From contig CAZIWX010000014.1 in assembly GCA_964543125.1 (NCBI GenBank), positions 1-41,060 of the forward strand: a stretch of 41,060 nucleotides of DNA, read 5' to 3'. This DNA comes from CAZIWX01 sp964543125 (GTDB taxonomy: Bacteria > Fidelibacterota > UBA8477). The position numbers and the translations under genes were made by a program. This document shows, piece after piece, positions 1 through 8,438 of the stretch. Positions within the stretch are counted from its first letter, which is position 1, and each line of letters opens with the position of its first letter. A model generated the notes under the pieces. It searched no databases. It worked only from the letters and a program-made list of their open reading frames with translations, and was not told the origin of the DNA.

Positions 1-197
1 TAATAAAAGGCAATAAACATGTCTCCGTGCCAGACCTGTAGCGTAATCTGTTCACCCGCAATAACGAGCCGCCACAGCGGCTCCCAGCCTTTACGCTCCA
101 ACCGGAGGGTTTTTACGATAGCTTTTACTAACAGATAGGACCAGCGCCCGGCTTGATGGCGGAGTTTATCCGGGAACGGTGATGAATTCCGGTTCAT
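1..197 (-). CDS. Lysophospholipid acyltransferase-like protein (DUF374 type), 5' part only
   Basis: A reading frame starts with ATG at 197, overlapping the lpxB stop in an ATGA arrangement, and stays open for 65 codons to the window edge. The visible N-terminus is basic and contains VWHGDMFIAFY near residues 55-65. That resembles the HxxxL/F-type WHG motif of the DUF374 branch of lysophospholipid acyltransferases, which often lies next to lipid A genes. The 4-base overlap implies translational coupling with lpxB and a role in outer-membrane lipid assembly. Only about a quarter of the protein is visible, so the family call rests on one motif plus context. Confidence 0.6.
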   Translation of the reverse strand, partial: MNRNSSPFPDKLRHQAGRWSYLLVKAIVKTLRLERKGWEPLWRLVIAGEQITLQVWHGDMFIAFY

Positions 198-1333
198 TCG
201 GCAACCCGGTTCAAATCCTTTAGAATACTCACCGCTACCCGTTCCGCCCCGCCGGGTTCCCCCAGTTTTTCACGGATGGTGTGCAGTTTGGTTTTCACTT
301 CGGCCGTGTATTGCTTGTCGGTAAGATAGGTCAAAATCCAGGCGGCGATATTCGCTCCATTAGCCTGGCGCTGGAGCAACTCCGGCACCACCCGGTCGCC
401 GTAGACGAGATTGGGCATGGCGATGTGCTCCACTTTCACCAGCATTTTTGCCAGCAGGTATGAAAGCGGAGCCACCTTGTAAATCACCACCAGCGGTGTT
501 CCCAGAACGGCTGTTTCAAGCGTCGCTGTTCCGGAAGCAACCAGGGCCGCATTTGAATAAGCCATGATTTCATAAGGATGCGCCGGAATAAGCCGGACAC
601 ACTTCATGTTCGTGATGGAAGTATAGACTGAGGCGGGTAAATGTTTCACTTGGGCGAGGGCGAACTGGGCTTCCGGCAGCAGGTTTTGGATGATTTTTAC
701 CGCATTCGCGCTGGGCGGCAGTAAACGGGTTACCTCGTTACTACGGCTGCCGGGGAGAAGGCCCACCAGCGGCCGGTTTGGATCCAGATCGAATTTCCTG
801 AAAAAATCAGCCTTGGGCTGCAATGCCGGTGGGTCTTCCACCAACGGGTGACCCACGAATTCGGCCAATACGCCCCGCCCGGTATAAATTTTTTCCTCAA
901 AAGGAAAGATGACGAACATTTTGCGTACGAACTGACGGATTGCGTTAATGCGCTTGCCGCGCCAGGCCCACACCTGTGGGGAAATGTAGTAGTAAACGGG
1001 GATGCCCAGGGCATGCAGCTTTTTACCCAGGCGCAGATTGAACCCGGGATAATCCAGCAGAATAGCCGCCGCGGGTTTTTCGCGTTCACAGCGCGCCACA
1101 ACGGAATGCAGCACCTCTCTGAAAAAAGATAAGTGTTTTATCACTTCCACAAAGCCGGTTACGGACAGGCGCTCGACGTTGTAAAGCTGCTCCATGCCCA
1201 CGGCCAACATTTGCTCGCCGCCCAACCCCCAGAAGTTGATCGCCGGGTCTTGACGTAACAGGGCCGCCATCACCCGGCTGGCGTGCTGATCGCCGGACAT
1301 TTCTCCGGCTACGATAAGGATGGATTCGGGCAT
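194..1333 (-). CDS. lpxB: Lipid-A-disaccharide synthase
   Basis: This is the glycosyltransferase that joins lipid X (2,3-diacyl-GlcN-1-P) to UDP-2,3-diacylglucosamine, forming the beta-1,6 disaccharide of lipid A at the inner face of the cytoplasmic membrane. It has 379 residues, the usual family length. The N-terminus has the LpxB signature AGEMSGDQHAS (residues 9-19); YYYISPQVWAWR (about 114-125), GHPLVEDPP and LLPGSRSNEV are also typical. ATG at 1333 follows a purine-rich GAGGG that lies unusually close. The downstream acyltransferase-like gene overlaps the stop, and a Gfo/Idh oxidoreductase lies 77 bases upstream on the same strand. The three probably form one lipid A operon. The assignment is secure. 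Confidence 0.96.
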   Translation of the reverse strand: MPESILIVAGEMSGDQHASRVMAALLRQDPAINFWGLGGEQMLAVGMEQLYNVERLSVTGFVEVIKHLSFFREVLHSVVARCEREKPAAAILLDYPGFNLRLGKKLHALGIPVYYYISPQVWAWRGKRINAIRQFVRKMFVIFPFEEKIYTGRGVLAEFVGHPLVEDPPALQPKADFFRKFDLDPNRPLVGLLPGSRSNEVTRLLPPSANAVKIIQNLLPEAQFALAQVKHLPASVYTSITNMKCVRLIPAHPYEIMAYSNAALVASGTATLETAVLGTPLVVIYKVAPLSYLLAKMLVKVEHIAMPNLVYGDRVVPELLQRQANGANIAAWILTYLTDKQYTAEVKTKLHTIREKLGEPGGAERVAVSILKDLNRVAE

Positions 1334-1410
1334 GCCCTCAGACCTGGTTCATTATTAAAAAAAATGAGGTTGTGAGTGATTTGGAATTCAAAAGCTGGGT
1401 GTTGGATCGA

Positions 1411-2385
1411 TCAGGTGATTAAAGCGAAAATTTTTTCGGCAATGCGCAACGCCTCGAGGCCGTCCGCACCACTAACAATCGGCTCGGTGTTATTCTGAAT
1501 GGCCTTCCCAAAGGCCAGCTGTTCGGCCCGCATGGCATCATTGTCAGGTAATTCCGGCTTGGTATAAACGATTTTTCGGTCAGTCGCCGGAATGTTAAAA
1601 CTCACGGCCCCGGCGGGAACCTCGGCGGCATTTTTAAGCTGATAGATCTCCGTCCGATGCTCTTGAAAATCGATGGTTATGTAAGTTTCAGGCTGGAATA
1701 TCCGCATTTTGCGCATCCGGCCCAACGAAATCCGGCTGGCGGTTACATTGGCAACGCAACCGTTGGCGAAGGTGAGCCGGGCGTTGGCGATGTCGGGCTG
1801 ACTGGTAACCACCGCCACACCATTGGCGGCGATATTGACCACCGGCGATTTTACCAGCGACAGGATGATATCGATATCATGAATCATGTTTTCGTGGACT
1901 ACCGCCATCTGAGTGCCCCGGGGATTGAAAGGCGCCAGGCGGTGAGATTCGATGAAAAGCGGGGCGAGTTTCAGGTCATTAAGCACCCTGAGCGCCGGAT
2001 TAAAGCGCTCGATATGCCCCACCTGGAACTTCAGGTGGCTGGATTTGGCCAGTTCAACCAACTGTTCTCCTTCGGAAGCCGTCGCCGCCATCGGTTTTTC
2101 GATAAAAACATGTTTTCCGGCTTCCAGGGCTTGCTTAGCCAGATCGAAATGGGTTTGGGTGGGGGTGCAGATGAGAACGGCGTCGCTGGCATCCAGGAGG
2201 TCCGTGTAATTAGCACGAATTGCCCCACCCAATTCCGAGCTGACCTCGGCCGCACATTCGGAGCGAATGTCGTACAACCCGGAAAATTCGAATGCGGTTT
2301 GAGCGACCAGGTGCCGGATATGAAAGCGGCCGATGTGACCTGCTCCGGCAATCCCGATTTTAATTTTTACTGGCTGCTTGGACAT
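1411..2385 (-). CDS. Gfo/Idh/MocA-family NAD(P)-dependent oxidoreductase
   Basis: 324 residues. The N-terminal Rossmann fold has the dinucleotide-binding motif GIAGAGHIG (11-19). The family EKP signature is at 96-98, whose lysine is usually catalytic. A later HENMIHDIDI segment matches the catalytic His/Asp region of the C-terminal domain. The family oxidises or reduces sugar hydroxyls. The position directly upstream of lpxB on the same strand suggests a sugar of lipid A or LPS. GnnA, which makes the 3-keto intermediate of UDP-GlcNAc3N for amide-linked lipid A, belongs to this family and is encoded near lpx genes in some bacteria. No GnnB-type aminotransferase is visible here, so the substrate is unassigned. 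The start (ATG 2385) has only a weak ribosome binding site. Confidence 0.85.
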   Translation of the reverse strand: MSKQPVKIKIGIAGAGHIGRFHIRHLVAQTAFEFSGLYDIRSECAAEVSSELGGAIRANYTDLLDASDAVLICTPTQTHFDLAKQALEAGKHVFIEKPMAATASEGEQLVELAKSSHLKFQVGHIERFNPALRVLNDLKLAPLFIESHRLAPFNPRGTQMAVVHENMIHDIDIILSLVKSPVVNIAANGVAVVTSQPDIANARLTFANGCVANVTASRISLGRMRKMRIFQPETYITIDFQEHRTEIYQLKNAAEVPAGAVSFNIPATDRKIVYTKPELPDNDAMRAEQLAFGKAIQNNTEPIVSGADGLEALRIAEKIFALIT

Positions 2386-2399
2386 GGCGTGAAAATTTA

Positions 2400-2858
2400 A
2401 GCCTGCCGCGGGAAAGCCAAAGGGAATTCAGGGACGATTTCCAAAATGAGAACTATCCGCGGATGAAAACAAATGACCCGCGGAGGCTCGGAAAATTTAT
2501 TTAAGCCCCGTTGCACCGGGTTTCAGTCCGGGGTTATGGAAACCCGGCGCCTTATGAAATCCAAAGGATTTGGGAATGGATTGCGGCCTAAGCCAGATCC
2601 AACCGGATCCGCGCACCGCCCCCGGAAGGGCTTTGAAAACCCCATCACGGCCGTGAAACCGGTCAATAACCGTTTTCAGCCCGCTCCGGAGTTGGATTTA
2701 TGCTCCACCGCGCAAGATTTTCAATCGCCGCACCCAATCTTTCGCCTCTTCAAAAGAAGAATATTCTTAAGACCGGCGGGCCGGGCTTATAAACCAAACG
2801 GTGTAGACAAATCCGGGCCGACTTTAGCTTCACCCAGACCGGTTAAAACTTCAGGCCG
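2400..2858. repeat. Non-coding stretch with degenerate REP-like palindromic sequence
   Basis: About 460 bases without a credible gene lie between the symporter and the oxidoreductase, both on the minus strand. The stretch is full of short GC-rich inverted segments separated by spacer text: CACCGGGTTTCAGTCCGGGG followed by GGAAACCCGGCGCC near 2514-2553, AAATCCAAAGGATTTGG near 2558-2574, and CCCCGGAAGGGCTTTG further on. This resembles the clustered intergenic palindromes (REP/BIME type) scattered in many environmental bacterial genomes. A 155-codon plus-strand frame crosses it, but its composition looks like translated repeats. I see no terminator with a T-run and no convincing promoter for the oxidoreductase. 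Confidence 0.5.
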
Positions 2859-4397
2859 TTATTCCCCGGTTAACGCATGCCACAGATTTCCCACAATCAG
2901 AGTCACGCTGGTCCCAATAAGCGTGTACCAGGTCCAGTGAACCAAAGCGGGTTTACCCATTGCCAGGGGAATCAGAACAATCAACAGCATGGCCACAATG
3001 CCGGCCGTAAAGCCAACAATCGCGCTGGTCTGTTTTGGTCCCTTGAAGAGCACGCCCAGCAGAAAGGTACCCAGTAATCCACCATAGGTGATGGACGCAA
3101 TTCCCAGCGCAATCTCCACCACCGAAGCCAGTACTTTAATAAACAGGAGTGCTACCGCGGACAGAACCAGGGCCCAGAAAATCGTCAGCATCCGGGATAT
3201 CCACAGATCTTGCTGGTCCGTGGAATTTTTCCCGAAATAGGGTTTGTACAAATCCAGCATGGCGGACGATGACAATGAACTCATGCTCCCCGCCAAGGTG
3301 GACATGGCGGCGGCAAACAGTCCGGCGATGATAAAACCTTTCACCCCGGTGGGCATGTAATTGATGATGAAATAGGGGAATATCTCATCCGGTTTATGGA
3401 AGGGCGCATTGATGCCGAGACTCACGCCTTTAAGCTGGAAGAAGACATACAGCAGCACCCCCACCGTTAAAAACAACGCAAATTGAAACATGACCAGGAC
3501 CCCGCTACCAATGAGCGCTTTTTGGCTGTCTTTCAGCGTTCGGGTCGTGAGTAAGCGTTGGACGATCAACTGATCCGTGCCATGAGACGCCATGGAAAGA
3601 AAGGTGCCCCCGATCAAGGCGTTCACCAGCGTATACGGTTGTCGAAAAAACTCACCAATACTATTTCCGAAATCGAAGTTAAAAATTTTGAATTTGTGAA
3701 CCGGACCGGCGATCTCCCGCACGGTTTGCCAACCGTGAGGCAGGGCCTGTAGAATCAGTATTCCCGCCAGCAAGGCGCCACCGATATAGATCGTCATCTG
3801 AATCACATCCACCCAAATGATGCCCTTCACGCCGCCGGTGTAGGTGTAAATCAGGGTCACGATCGCGATGATGATAATGGACAGGACATAAACCTGCATG
3901 TTGGACCAGTCCGCGAAAAAGGCGGAAGTCTTGAAAATTACCGCAATGGGAATGGCCGTGGCGAAGAGTCTCACGCCATCGGCTGCCACCCGGGTAAACA
4001 GAAATACCGTGGAGGCATAGCTGCGAGTTTGGTGACCGAAACGATTCTCCAGCAATTGATACGCAGTACTCAAATGCCCTTTTTTGTAAGCTGGCAGGAA
4101 AATGAAGCTCACGATGACCCGGGCGATCAGATAGCCGATGGTGAGCTGGAGGAAGGTCAGGTTGGTAACATAAGCCAGTCCGGGAATGCTGATGAAAGTG
4201 AGCGTGCTGGTTTCGGCTGCTACAATGGCGAAGGTCACCGCCCACCAGGGGATGTTGGACCCGCCCATAAAATAGTCTTTGATGCTGCGTTGTTTACCAC
4301 CGGACAAGCTGCCAATGACGGCAATCGTTATCAAATAACCCACCAGGATCACGATATCAAGCGTTTGAAAGCCGCTATTTGGCACCCAGCTCCTCAC
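2859..4397 (-). CDS. Sodium:solute symporter (SSS family)
   Basis: 512 residues with about 13 hydrophobic segments spread over the whole length, as expected for the SSS/SSF family (Na+-coupled uptake of sugars, amino acids or organic acids). The N-terminal segment with GGSNIPWWAVTFAIVAAETS (about 45-64) matches the conserved TM1-TM2 region; an AGLFAAAMSTLAGSMSS stretch in the middle matches the conserved TM8 sodium-site region (AAxMST/S). The substrate cannot be read from sequence. It lies 38 bases downstream of an AmpG-like transporter, so a role with cell-wall sugars such as anhydro-MurNAc or sialic-acid-like compounds is possible but unproven. The start is GTG at 4397; another GTG four codons further in has a better-placed GAGGAG, so the start is uncertain by a few residues. 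Confidence 0.88.
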   Translation of the reverse strand: MRSWVPNSGFQTLDIVILVGYLITIAVIGSLSGGKQRSIKDYFMGGSNIPWWAVTFAIVAAETSTLTFISIPGLAYVTNLTFLQLTIGYLIARVIVSFIFLPAYKKGHLSTAYQLLENRFGHQTRSYASTVFLFTRVAADGVRLFATAIPIAVIFKTSAFFADWSNMQVYVLSIIIIAIVTLIYTYTGGVKGIIWVDVIQMTIYIGGALLAGILILQALPHGWQTVREIAGPVHKFKIFNFDFGNSIGEFFRQPYTLVNALIGGTFLSMASHGTDQLIVQRLLTTRTLKDSQKALIGSGVLVMFQFALFLTVGVLLYVFFQLKGVSLGINAPFHKPDEIFPYFIINYMPTGVKGFIIAGLFAAAMSTLAGSMSSLSSSAMLDLYKPYFGKNSTDQQDLWISRMLTIFWALVLSAVALLFIKVLASVVEIALGIASITYGGLLGTFLLGVLFKGPKQTSAIVGFTAGIVAMLLIVLIPLAMGKPALVHWTWYTLIGTSVTLIVGNLWHALTGE

Positions 4398-4435
4398 TTC
4401 CCATAAAAATCAAACTCGTTTGTTCACGCATCCTG

Positions 4436-6364
4436 TCAGGCTTCAACTTCCGCAATGGCTTCATCCTCCGATTTTTTCCCAAAGGCCGGGTCCAACGGCA
4501 GGAAATAAAGCAAAATAAAGCCCGGAATCGTGGCCACGAGCACCCAAATGAAAAAATGTTGGTAACCCACGATCTCCTGAAGCCAACCGCTGAACATGCC
4601 GGGAATCATCATCCCCAACGCCATAAAGCCCGTGGTAATGGCAAAATGGGACGTTTTGTATTCCCCCTCCGAAATGAAAATCATATACAGCATGTAGGCC
4701 GTGAATCCGAACCCATAACCGAACTGTTCGATACCTACGCAAATATTGATGATCAGGAAACTATCCGGCTGGACAAGGGACAGGTAAATGTACAGGGCGT
4801 CCGGCAGGTTAATGGCAATGGCCATATACCACAGCCAGTATTTCAAACCATTCCGGGCCGCCAGAAATCCTCCCAGGAGCCCACCCAGGGTAAGCATGAG
4901 AATGCCAATGGTCCCGTACACAAACCCCACCTGGCCGGTGGTCAATGCCAGTCCGCCTATTTCCTGGGCATCCAGCATGAAGGGCGATGCCAATTTCACC
5001 AACTGAGACTCACCCAGCCGGTACAGCAGCAGGAATGCGATGGACAAGCCGATATTCTCCTTCTTGAAAAACAGCGCGAAAGTTTTCAGGTAATTCCTGA
5101 AGAACTCCCCCCCATTTTGCACGCTGCGGGGTACATCGGTCCCCGGCCGGGGCAGCATAAATTTGTGATAAACGAAAAAGAGGATGAATAAACCACCCAG
5201 GAAAAAGAAGGTGATCGCCCAGGAGAGCGGAATATTACCGGCCTGTATGCCGAAAGTCGCAACTGAACCCGTCCGCAGTTTGGGGTCTAACTGGATTACC
5301 GCCAGGGCCGGTTGATTCCAGTTTTGGGCATTGAAAATGAAGCGTTCACCTGCTATCAGGGAAATGGATTTGTCACCTGCCCGGCGGCCGAAGTTTACCA
5401 CATATTCCTGACCCGGTTCCGGCTGACCGGACAGGTAAAAATAGATAATGCCCACATTGCCCACACCGCCCGGCGTATTTACCTCTGCTTGAGAAGCACC
5501 AAAATTCCCGCGCAGCCAGGACTCCAAATTCTTAACAACCACCCGGCTCCACCAACCGGGTTGGTTCGTTTTTTCATTTTCAGTAGTGGATAGATGACTT
5601 GCGCCATTGGTCATCTGAATATGTCCGGCGCTTTTATTCCATTCCCGAGCAGCATTAAGAATAGAATCCACCTCGGCTTTAGGTCGTTGCCCGGTATGAA
5701 TGATCAATGTTTCCGGTGCATGACGCAATTTCAAGGCGCCGGGTTCGGGCAGAAGGCTTAGATCATTCAATGTCATCGTTCTGACTTCCCGCGCCTTCGT
5801 GGTTGCCTCGATGGGAATATTCAGGGCGCCTAAACCACTGTGGCTTTCAATAAATCCCGCCAGGATGATGAGCAGTCCCTGGCCGGTGATCATGGCAAAG
5901 CGGTAAAAGGTACTGCGAACCCCCACATACCAGGCTTGATCGTGTTTGGAGAGGCCCAGCATGTAGAAACCATCGGCGGCAATATCATGGGTTGCCGAAC
6001 TGAAAGCCATTAGCCAGAAAATGGTGATCGTCATGGTGAAATAGCCCGGCATGGGGATGGTCAGGCCGACGGCGCCTAATCCGGCGCCCACAAAAAGTTG
6101 CATGGTAATAATCCAGAGCCGCTTGGTGCGGAGCAAATCGACGACGGGACTCCAAAACGGTTTGATCACCCACGGTAGATAGAGCCAACTGGTGTACAAG
6201 GCAATATCGGTGTTGGAAATACCCATCCGTTTGTACATGATCACGGACACGGTCATCACCACCACATAGGGAATCCCTTCCGCGTAATACAGCGACGGCA
6301 CCCACCACCAGGGTGAGCGGATTTTTTTACCGGTTGTTTGTTTAACTGCCGTATCGTTTTGCAT
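4436..6364 (-). CDS. AmpG-like (PAT family) MFS transporter with a large extracytoplasmic insertion
   Basis: 642 residues. The N-terminus, with SLYYAEGIPYVVV (24-36) followed by YLPWVIKPFWSPVVD (62-76), is typical of the AmpG branch of the major facilitator superfamily, which imports anhydro-muropeptides or related solutes. SSATHDIAADGFYM (122-135) is the conserved motif of TM4. After the sixth hydrophobic segment (about 160-172) comes a soluble insertion of some 200 residues (about 173-375), rich in charged and polar residues; transmembrane segments resume at about 378. E. coli AmpG is shorter and has no such domain. ATG 6364 is preceded by AGAGAGGAT. The symporter gene follows after 38 bases, suggesting a two-gene transport operon. 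The actual substrate is unknown. Confidence 0.82.
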   Translation of the reverse strand: MQNDTAVKQTTGKKIRSPWWWVPSLYYAEGIPYVVVMTVSVIMYKRMGISNTDIALYTSWLYLPWVIKPFWSPVVDLLRTKRLWIITMQLFVGAGLGAVGLTIPMPGYFTMTITIFWLMAFSSATHDIAADGFYMLGLSKHDQAWYVGVRSTFYRFAMITGQGLLIILAGFIESHSGLGALNIPIEATTKAREVRTMTLNDLSLLPEPGALKLRHAPETLIIHTGQRPKAEVDSILNAAREWNKSAGHIQMTNGASHLSTTENEKTNQPGWWSRVVVKNLESWLRGNFGASQAEVNTPGGVGNVGIIYFYLSGQPEPGQEYVVNFGRRAGDKSISLIAGERFIFNAQNWNQPALAVIQLDPKLRTGSVATFGIQAGNIPLSWAITFFFLGGLFILFFVYHKFMLPRPGTDVPRSVQNGGEFFRNYLKTFALFFKKENIGLSIAFLLLYRLGESQLVKLASPFMLDAQEIGGLALTTGQVGFVYGTIGILMLTLGGLLGGFLAARNGLKYWLWYMAIAINLPDALYIYLSLVQPDSFLIINICVGIEQFGYGFGFTAYMLYMIFISEGEYKTSHFAITTGFMALGMMIPGMFSGWLQEIVGYQHFFIWVLVATIPGFILLYFLPLDPAFGKKSEDEAIAEVEA

Positions 6365-6480
6365 CGTTAATCCTCTCTGTCCCGGGCAAGCGCCAGCCTG
6401 GTCTTATTGATCAGTCAAATTGTATGTTTTACGGGCTGGCCGGGGGATAACCTCACCAGCCGTTATGGTTTAATTCAATA

Positions 6481-6951
6481 TCAGCCGGATTTGTCCAGGT
6501 GTTGTGCCAAAAAGGTTAATCCTTCCAGATAGGAATCCACCTTTTTCCCCACCACCTGATGCAGACAGACCGGTTTGATGACTGATATCCGGCGGAATTC
6601 TTCCCGCGCATAAATATTTGACAAATGCACCTCTACAACCGGGGACCCAATCGCTTCAACAGCGTCGCGAATCGCATAGGAGTAATGAGTAAACGCGCCC
6701 GGGTTAAGGATAAATCCATCCGCCCACTTCCGTCGCCGGTGAAGCGCATCGATGATCTTACCCTCGTGGTTGGTCTGGAGAATCCGCACTTCGATCTTCA
6801 GCTCGCGGGCTTTCTTCCGGATAGCACGGTTGACCCTGTCCAGCGTTAGGGTGCCATACTGGGCAGCGTCGCGGCGGCCCAGAAGATTCAGGTTTGGTCC
6901 ATGGATAATAAAAATCCGCGTAAGGGTGGTGTTTTGGGGTGAGGTTGACAC
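6481..6951 (-). CDS. aroQ: Type II 3-dehydroquinate dehydratase
   Basis: 156 residues, the normal size for the type II enzyme, which dehydrates 3-dehydroquinate to 3-dehydroshikimate in the shikimate pathway as a dodecamer. Family landmarks are HGPNLNLLGRR (17-27), the active-site tyrosine in AQYGTLTL (Y32), ILNPGAFTHYSYAIRDA (the Asn and His of the substrate pocket) and VEVHLSNIYAREEFR. The C-terminal segment is more basic than usual (VVGKK). The start is GTG at 6951: an in-frame stop lies five codons upstream and no ATG precedes the first motif. No good ribosome binding site is visible. It is separated by 116 bases from the AmpG-like gene and is probably transcribed on its own. Confidence 0.94.
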   Translation of the reverse strand: MSTSPQNTTLTRIFIIHGPNLNLLGRRDAAQYGTLTLDRVNRAIRKKARELKIEVRILQTNHEGKIIDALHRRRKWADGFILNPGAFTHYSYAIRDAVEAIGSPVVEVHLSNIYAREEFRRISVIKPVCLHQVVGKKVDSYLEGLTFLAQHLDKSG

Positions 6952-6972
6952 GGCTGGAATTTACACGGCATA

Positions 6973-7409
6973 ACCGAGGGGGCAACGGAATTGGGGCATG
7001 AATAACCGGAAAGATGTCAAAAATACGCAACCCAAAACACAGAACTTAAAATTCAACCGGCAAGCTTTACACCGACCTGAACAGGTTCAGGGAATAATTT
7101 TCAACCAAGGGCCAAACCTCAAGCACACCCACGGCGAGTCCGCCGATAACGCCGGCGCTTCCCCGGGAGGCCCTCACCCCGCCGAAACTGTTTATCAAGG
7201 GTTGTTTGGGAACGGTAATATACGGCCCGGTGCTGATAAAATTTTCCCCGGGAGAGAATTCCCCCGAATTCCAGCCGGATATTCCCGACCCGAATTATCG
7301 AGTTAGAATCGGGCCGGTGTATGCCTATATTCGGCGCGATGCTGAATATGGTTCAATTTCAATCCCCAATAACGGGTCAAGGTGCTGGTTTTATAAGGGT
7401 TGCCGGTAT
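6973..7409. promoter_or_regulatory. Divergent intergenic region aroQ/ruvB with a weak promoter candidate
   Basis: About 440 non-coding bases between two divergent genes. The region holds short GC-rich palindromes (for example CCCGA...TCGGG at about 7286-7314) and resembles the repeat-like text at 2400-2858, but no intact repeat unit stands out. The best ruvB promoter guess is TATATT at 7326-7331 with TTAGAA at 7303-7308 and a 17-base spacer; the -10 is good but the -35 is poor. I see no RNA gene and no credible small protein. The open frame upstream of ruvB starting at 7206 is only an N-terminal run-through of the ruvB frame. Confidence 0.35.
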
Positions 7410-8435
7410 ATGAGTGATCTGATTCAACCCCAGTTGATGCCTGAAGAAAAAGAATTCGACCGGGCGCTCCGCCCCCAAAGTTTGGATGATTATTCCGGCC
7501 AACCCCGGGTCGTGGAAAAACTGCGGGTTTTCATTGAAGCAACCAGGCAACGCCAAGAAGCATTGGATCATGTGCTGCTGTTTGGGCCTCCGGGATTGGG
7601 TAAAACCACTCTGGCCAATATTATTGCCCGGGAGTTGGGCGTTAGTATTCGAGGCACCTCCGGACCGGTACTGGAGCGCGCCGCTGATTTGGCCGGGCTC
7701 TTAACCAATCTTCAACCACTGGATGTCTTCTTTGTGGATGAAATGCACCGCGTCAATCATGTAGTGGAGGAGTATCTCTATTCAGCCATGGAAGACTTCC
7801 GCATCGACATCATGATCGATAAAGGCCCCAGTGCCCGTTCGGTTCAGCTCAATTTAGAACCCTTCACACTGGTGGGCGCCACCACCCGGGCCGGATTATT
7901 GACGCCCCCGATGCGGGCCCGGTTTGGAGTAGTCTTGCGGCTGGACTATTATCAACCGGAAGATTTGACAAAGATCGTCCTGCGTTCGGCCAAAATTCTG
8001 AATGTGCCCATTGATAAAGAGGGCGCGGCTGAACTCGCCAAGCGTAGCCGGGGAACCCCCCGCATTGCCAACCGGCTTCTGCGGCGCACCCGGGATTACG
8101 CTCAGGTACGGGGCGACGGGAAAATCAACCGGCAAGTTGCTCACGATGCCCTGACCATGCTGGAAGTAGACGAATACGGCCTGGATGAAATGGACAAACG
8201 GATCCTCACAACCATCATTAACAAATTCAGCGGTGGTCCGGTGGGGGTCAACTCATTGTCGGTTGCCGTGGGCGAGGAAGCTGACACCATTGAAGAAGTT
8301 TATGAGCCTTTCCTTATTATGGAGGGATTTTTAGATCGAACCCCCCGGGGCCGGCAAGCAACGCCCTTGGCTTATAAGCACTTGGGAATGAAGTTAGATA
8401 AATTTGCACAACAACACCTATTTGACGAGAAGTAG
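7410..8435 (+). CDS. ruvB: Holliday junction branch-migration ATPase RuvB
   Basis: 341 residues from ATG 7410, where the family N-terminus (MSDLIQP... then LRPQSLDDYSGQ) begins; the frame stays open further upstream, but that part lacks RuvB-like sequence. RuvB is the hexameric AAA+ motor that drives branch migration on RuvA-bound Holliday junctions. Walker A GPPGLGKTT is at about 59-67, Walker B VDEMH at about 108-112, sensor 1 GATTRAG follows, and the RGTPRIANRLLRR arginine segment precedes the winged-helix DNA-binding domain (GGPVGVNSLSVAVGE). It is the first gene of a compact operon, with only 3 bases before queA, an arrangement common in bacteria. An AAGGG ten bases before the ATG is a modest ribosome binding site. 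Confidence 0.97.
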   Translation: MSDLIQPQLMPEEKEFDRALRPQSLDDYSGQPRVVEKLRVFIEATRQRQEALDHVLLFGPPGLGKTTLANIIARELGVSIRGTSGPVLERAADLAGLLTNLQPLDVFFVDEMHRVNHVVEEYLYSAMEDFRIDIMIDKGPSARSVQLNLEPFTLVGATTRAGLLTPPMRARFGVVLRLDYYQPEDLTKIVLRSAKILNVPIDKEGAAELAKRSRGTPRIANRLLRRTRDYAQVRGDGKINRQVAHDALTMLEVDEYGLDEMDKRILTTIINKFSGGPVGVNSLSVAVGEEADTIEEVYEPFLIMEGFLDRTPRGRQATPLAYKHLGMKLDKFAQQHLFDEK

Positions 8436-8438
8436 ACC

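Noticed and set aside
1657..2400. 247-codon plus-strand frame opposite the oxidoreductase
   Set aside because: It is antisense to a clear Gfo/Idh gene with intact motifs, and its translation shows no family features.
2473..2940. Plus-strand 155-codon open frame
   Set aside because: It crosses REP-like palindromes, has no ribosome binding site, overlaps the symporter's 3' end on the other strand, and its composition (Pro/Arg/Lys/Gly-rich, no pattern) looks like translated repeats.
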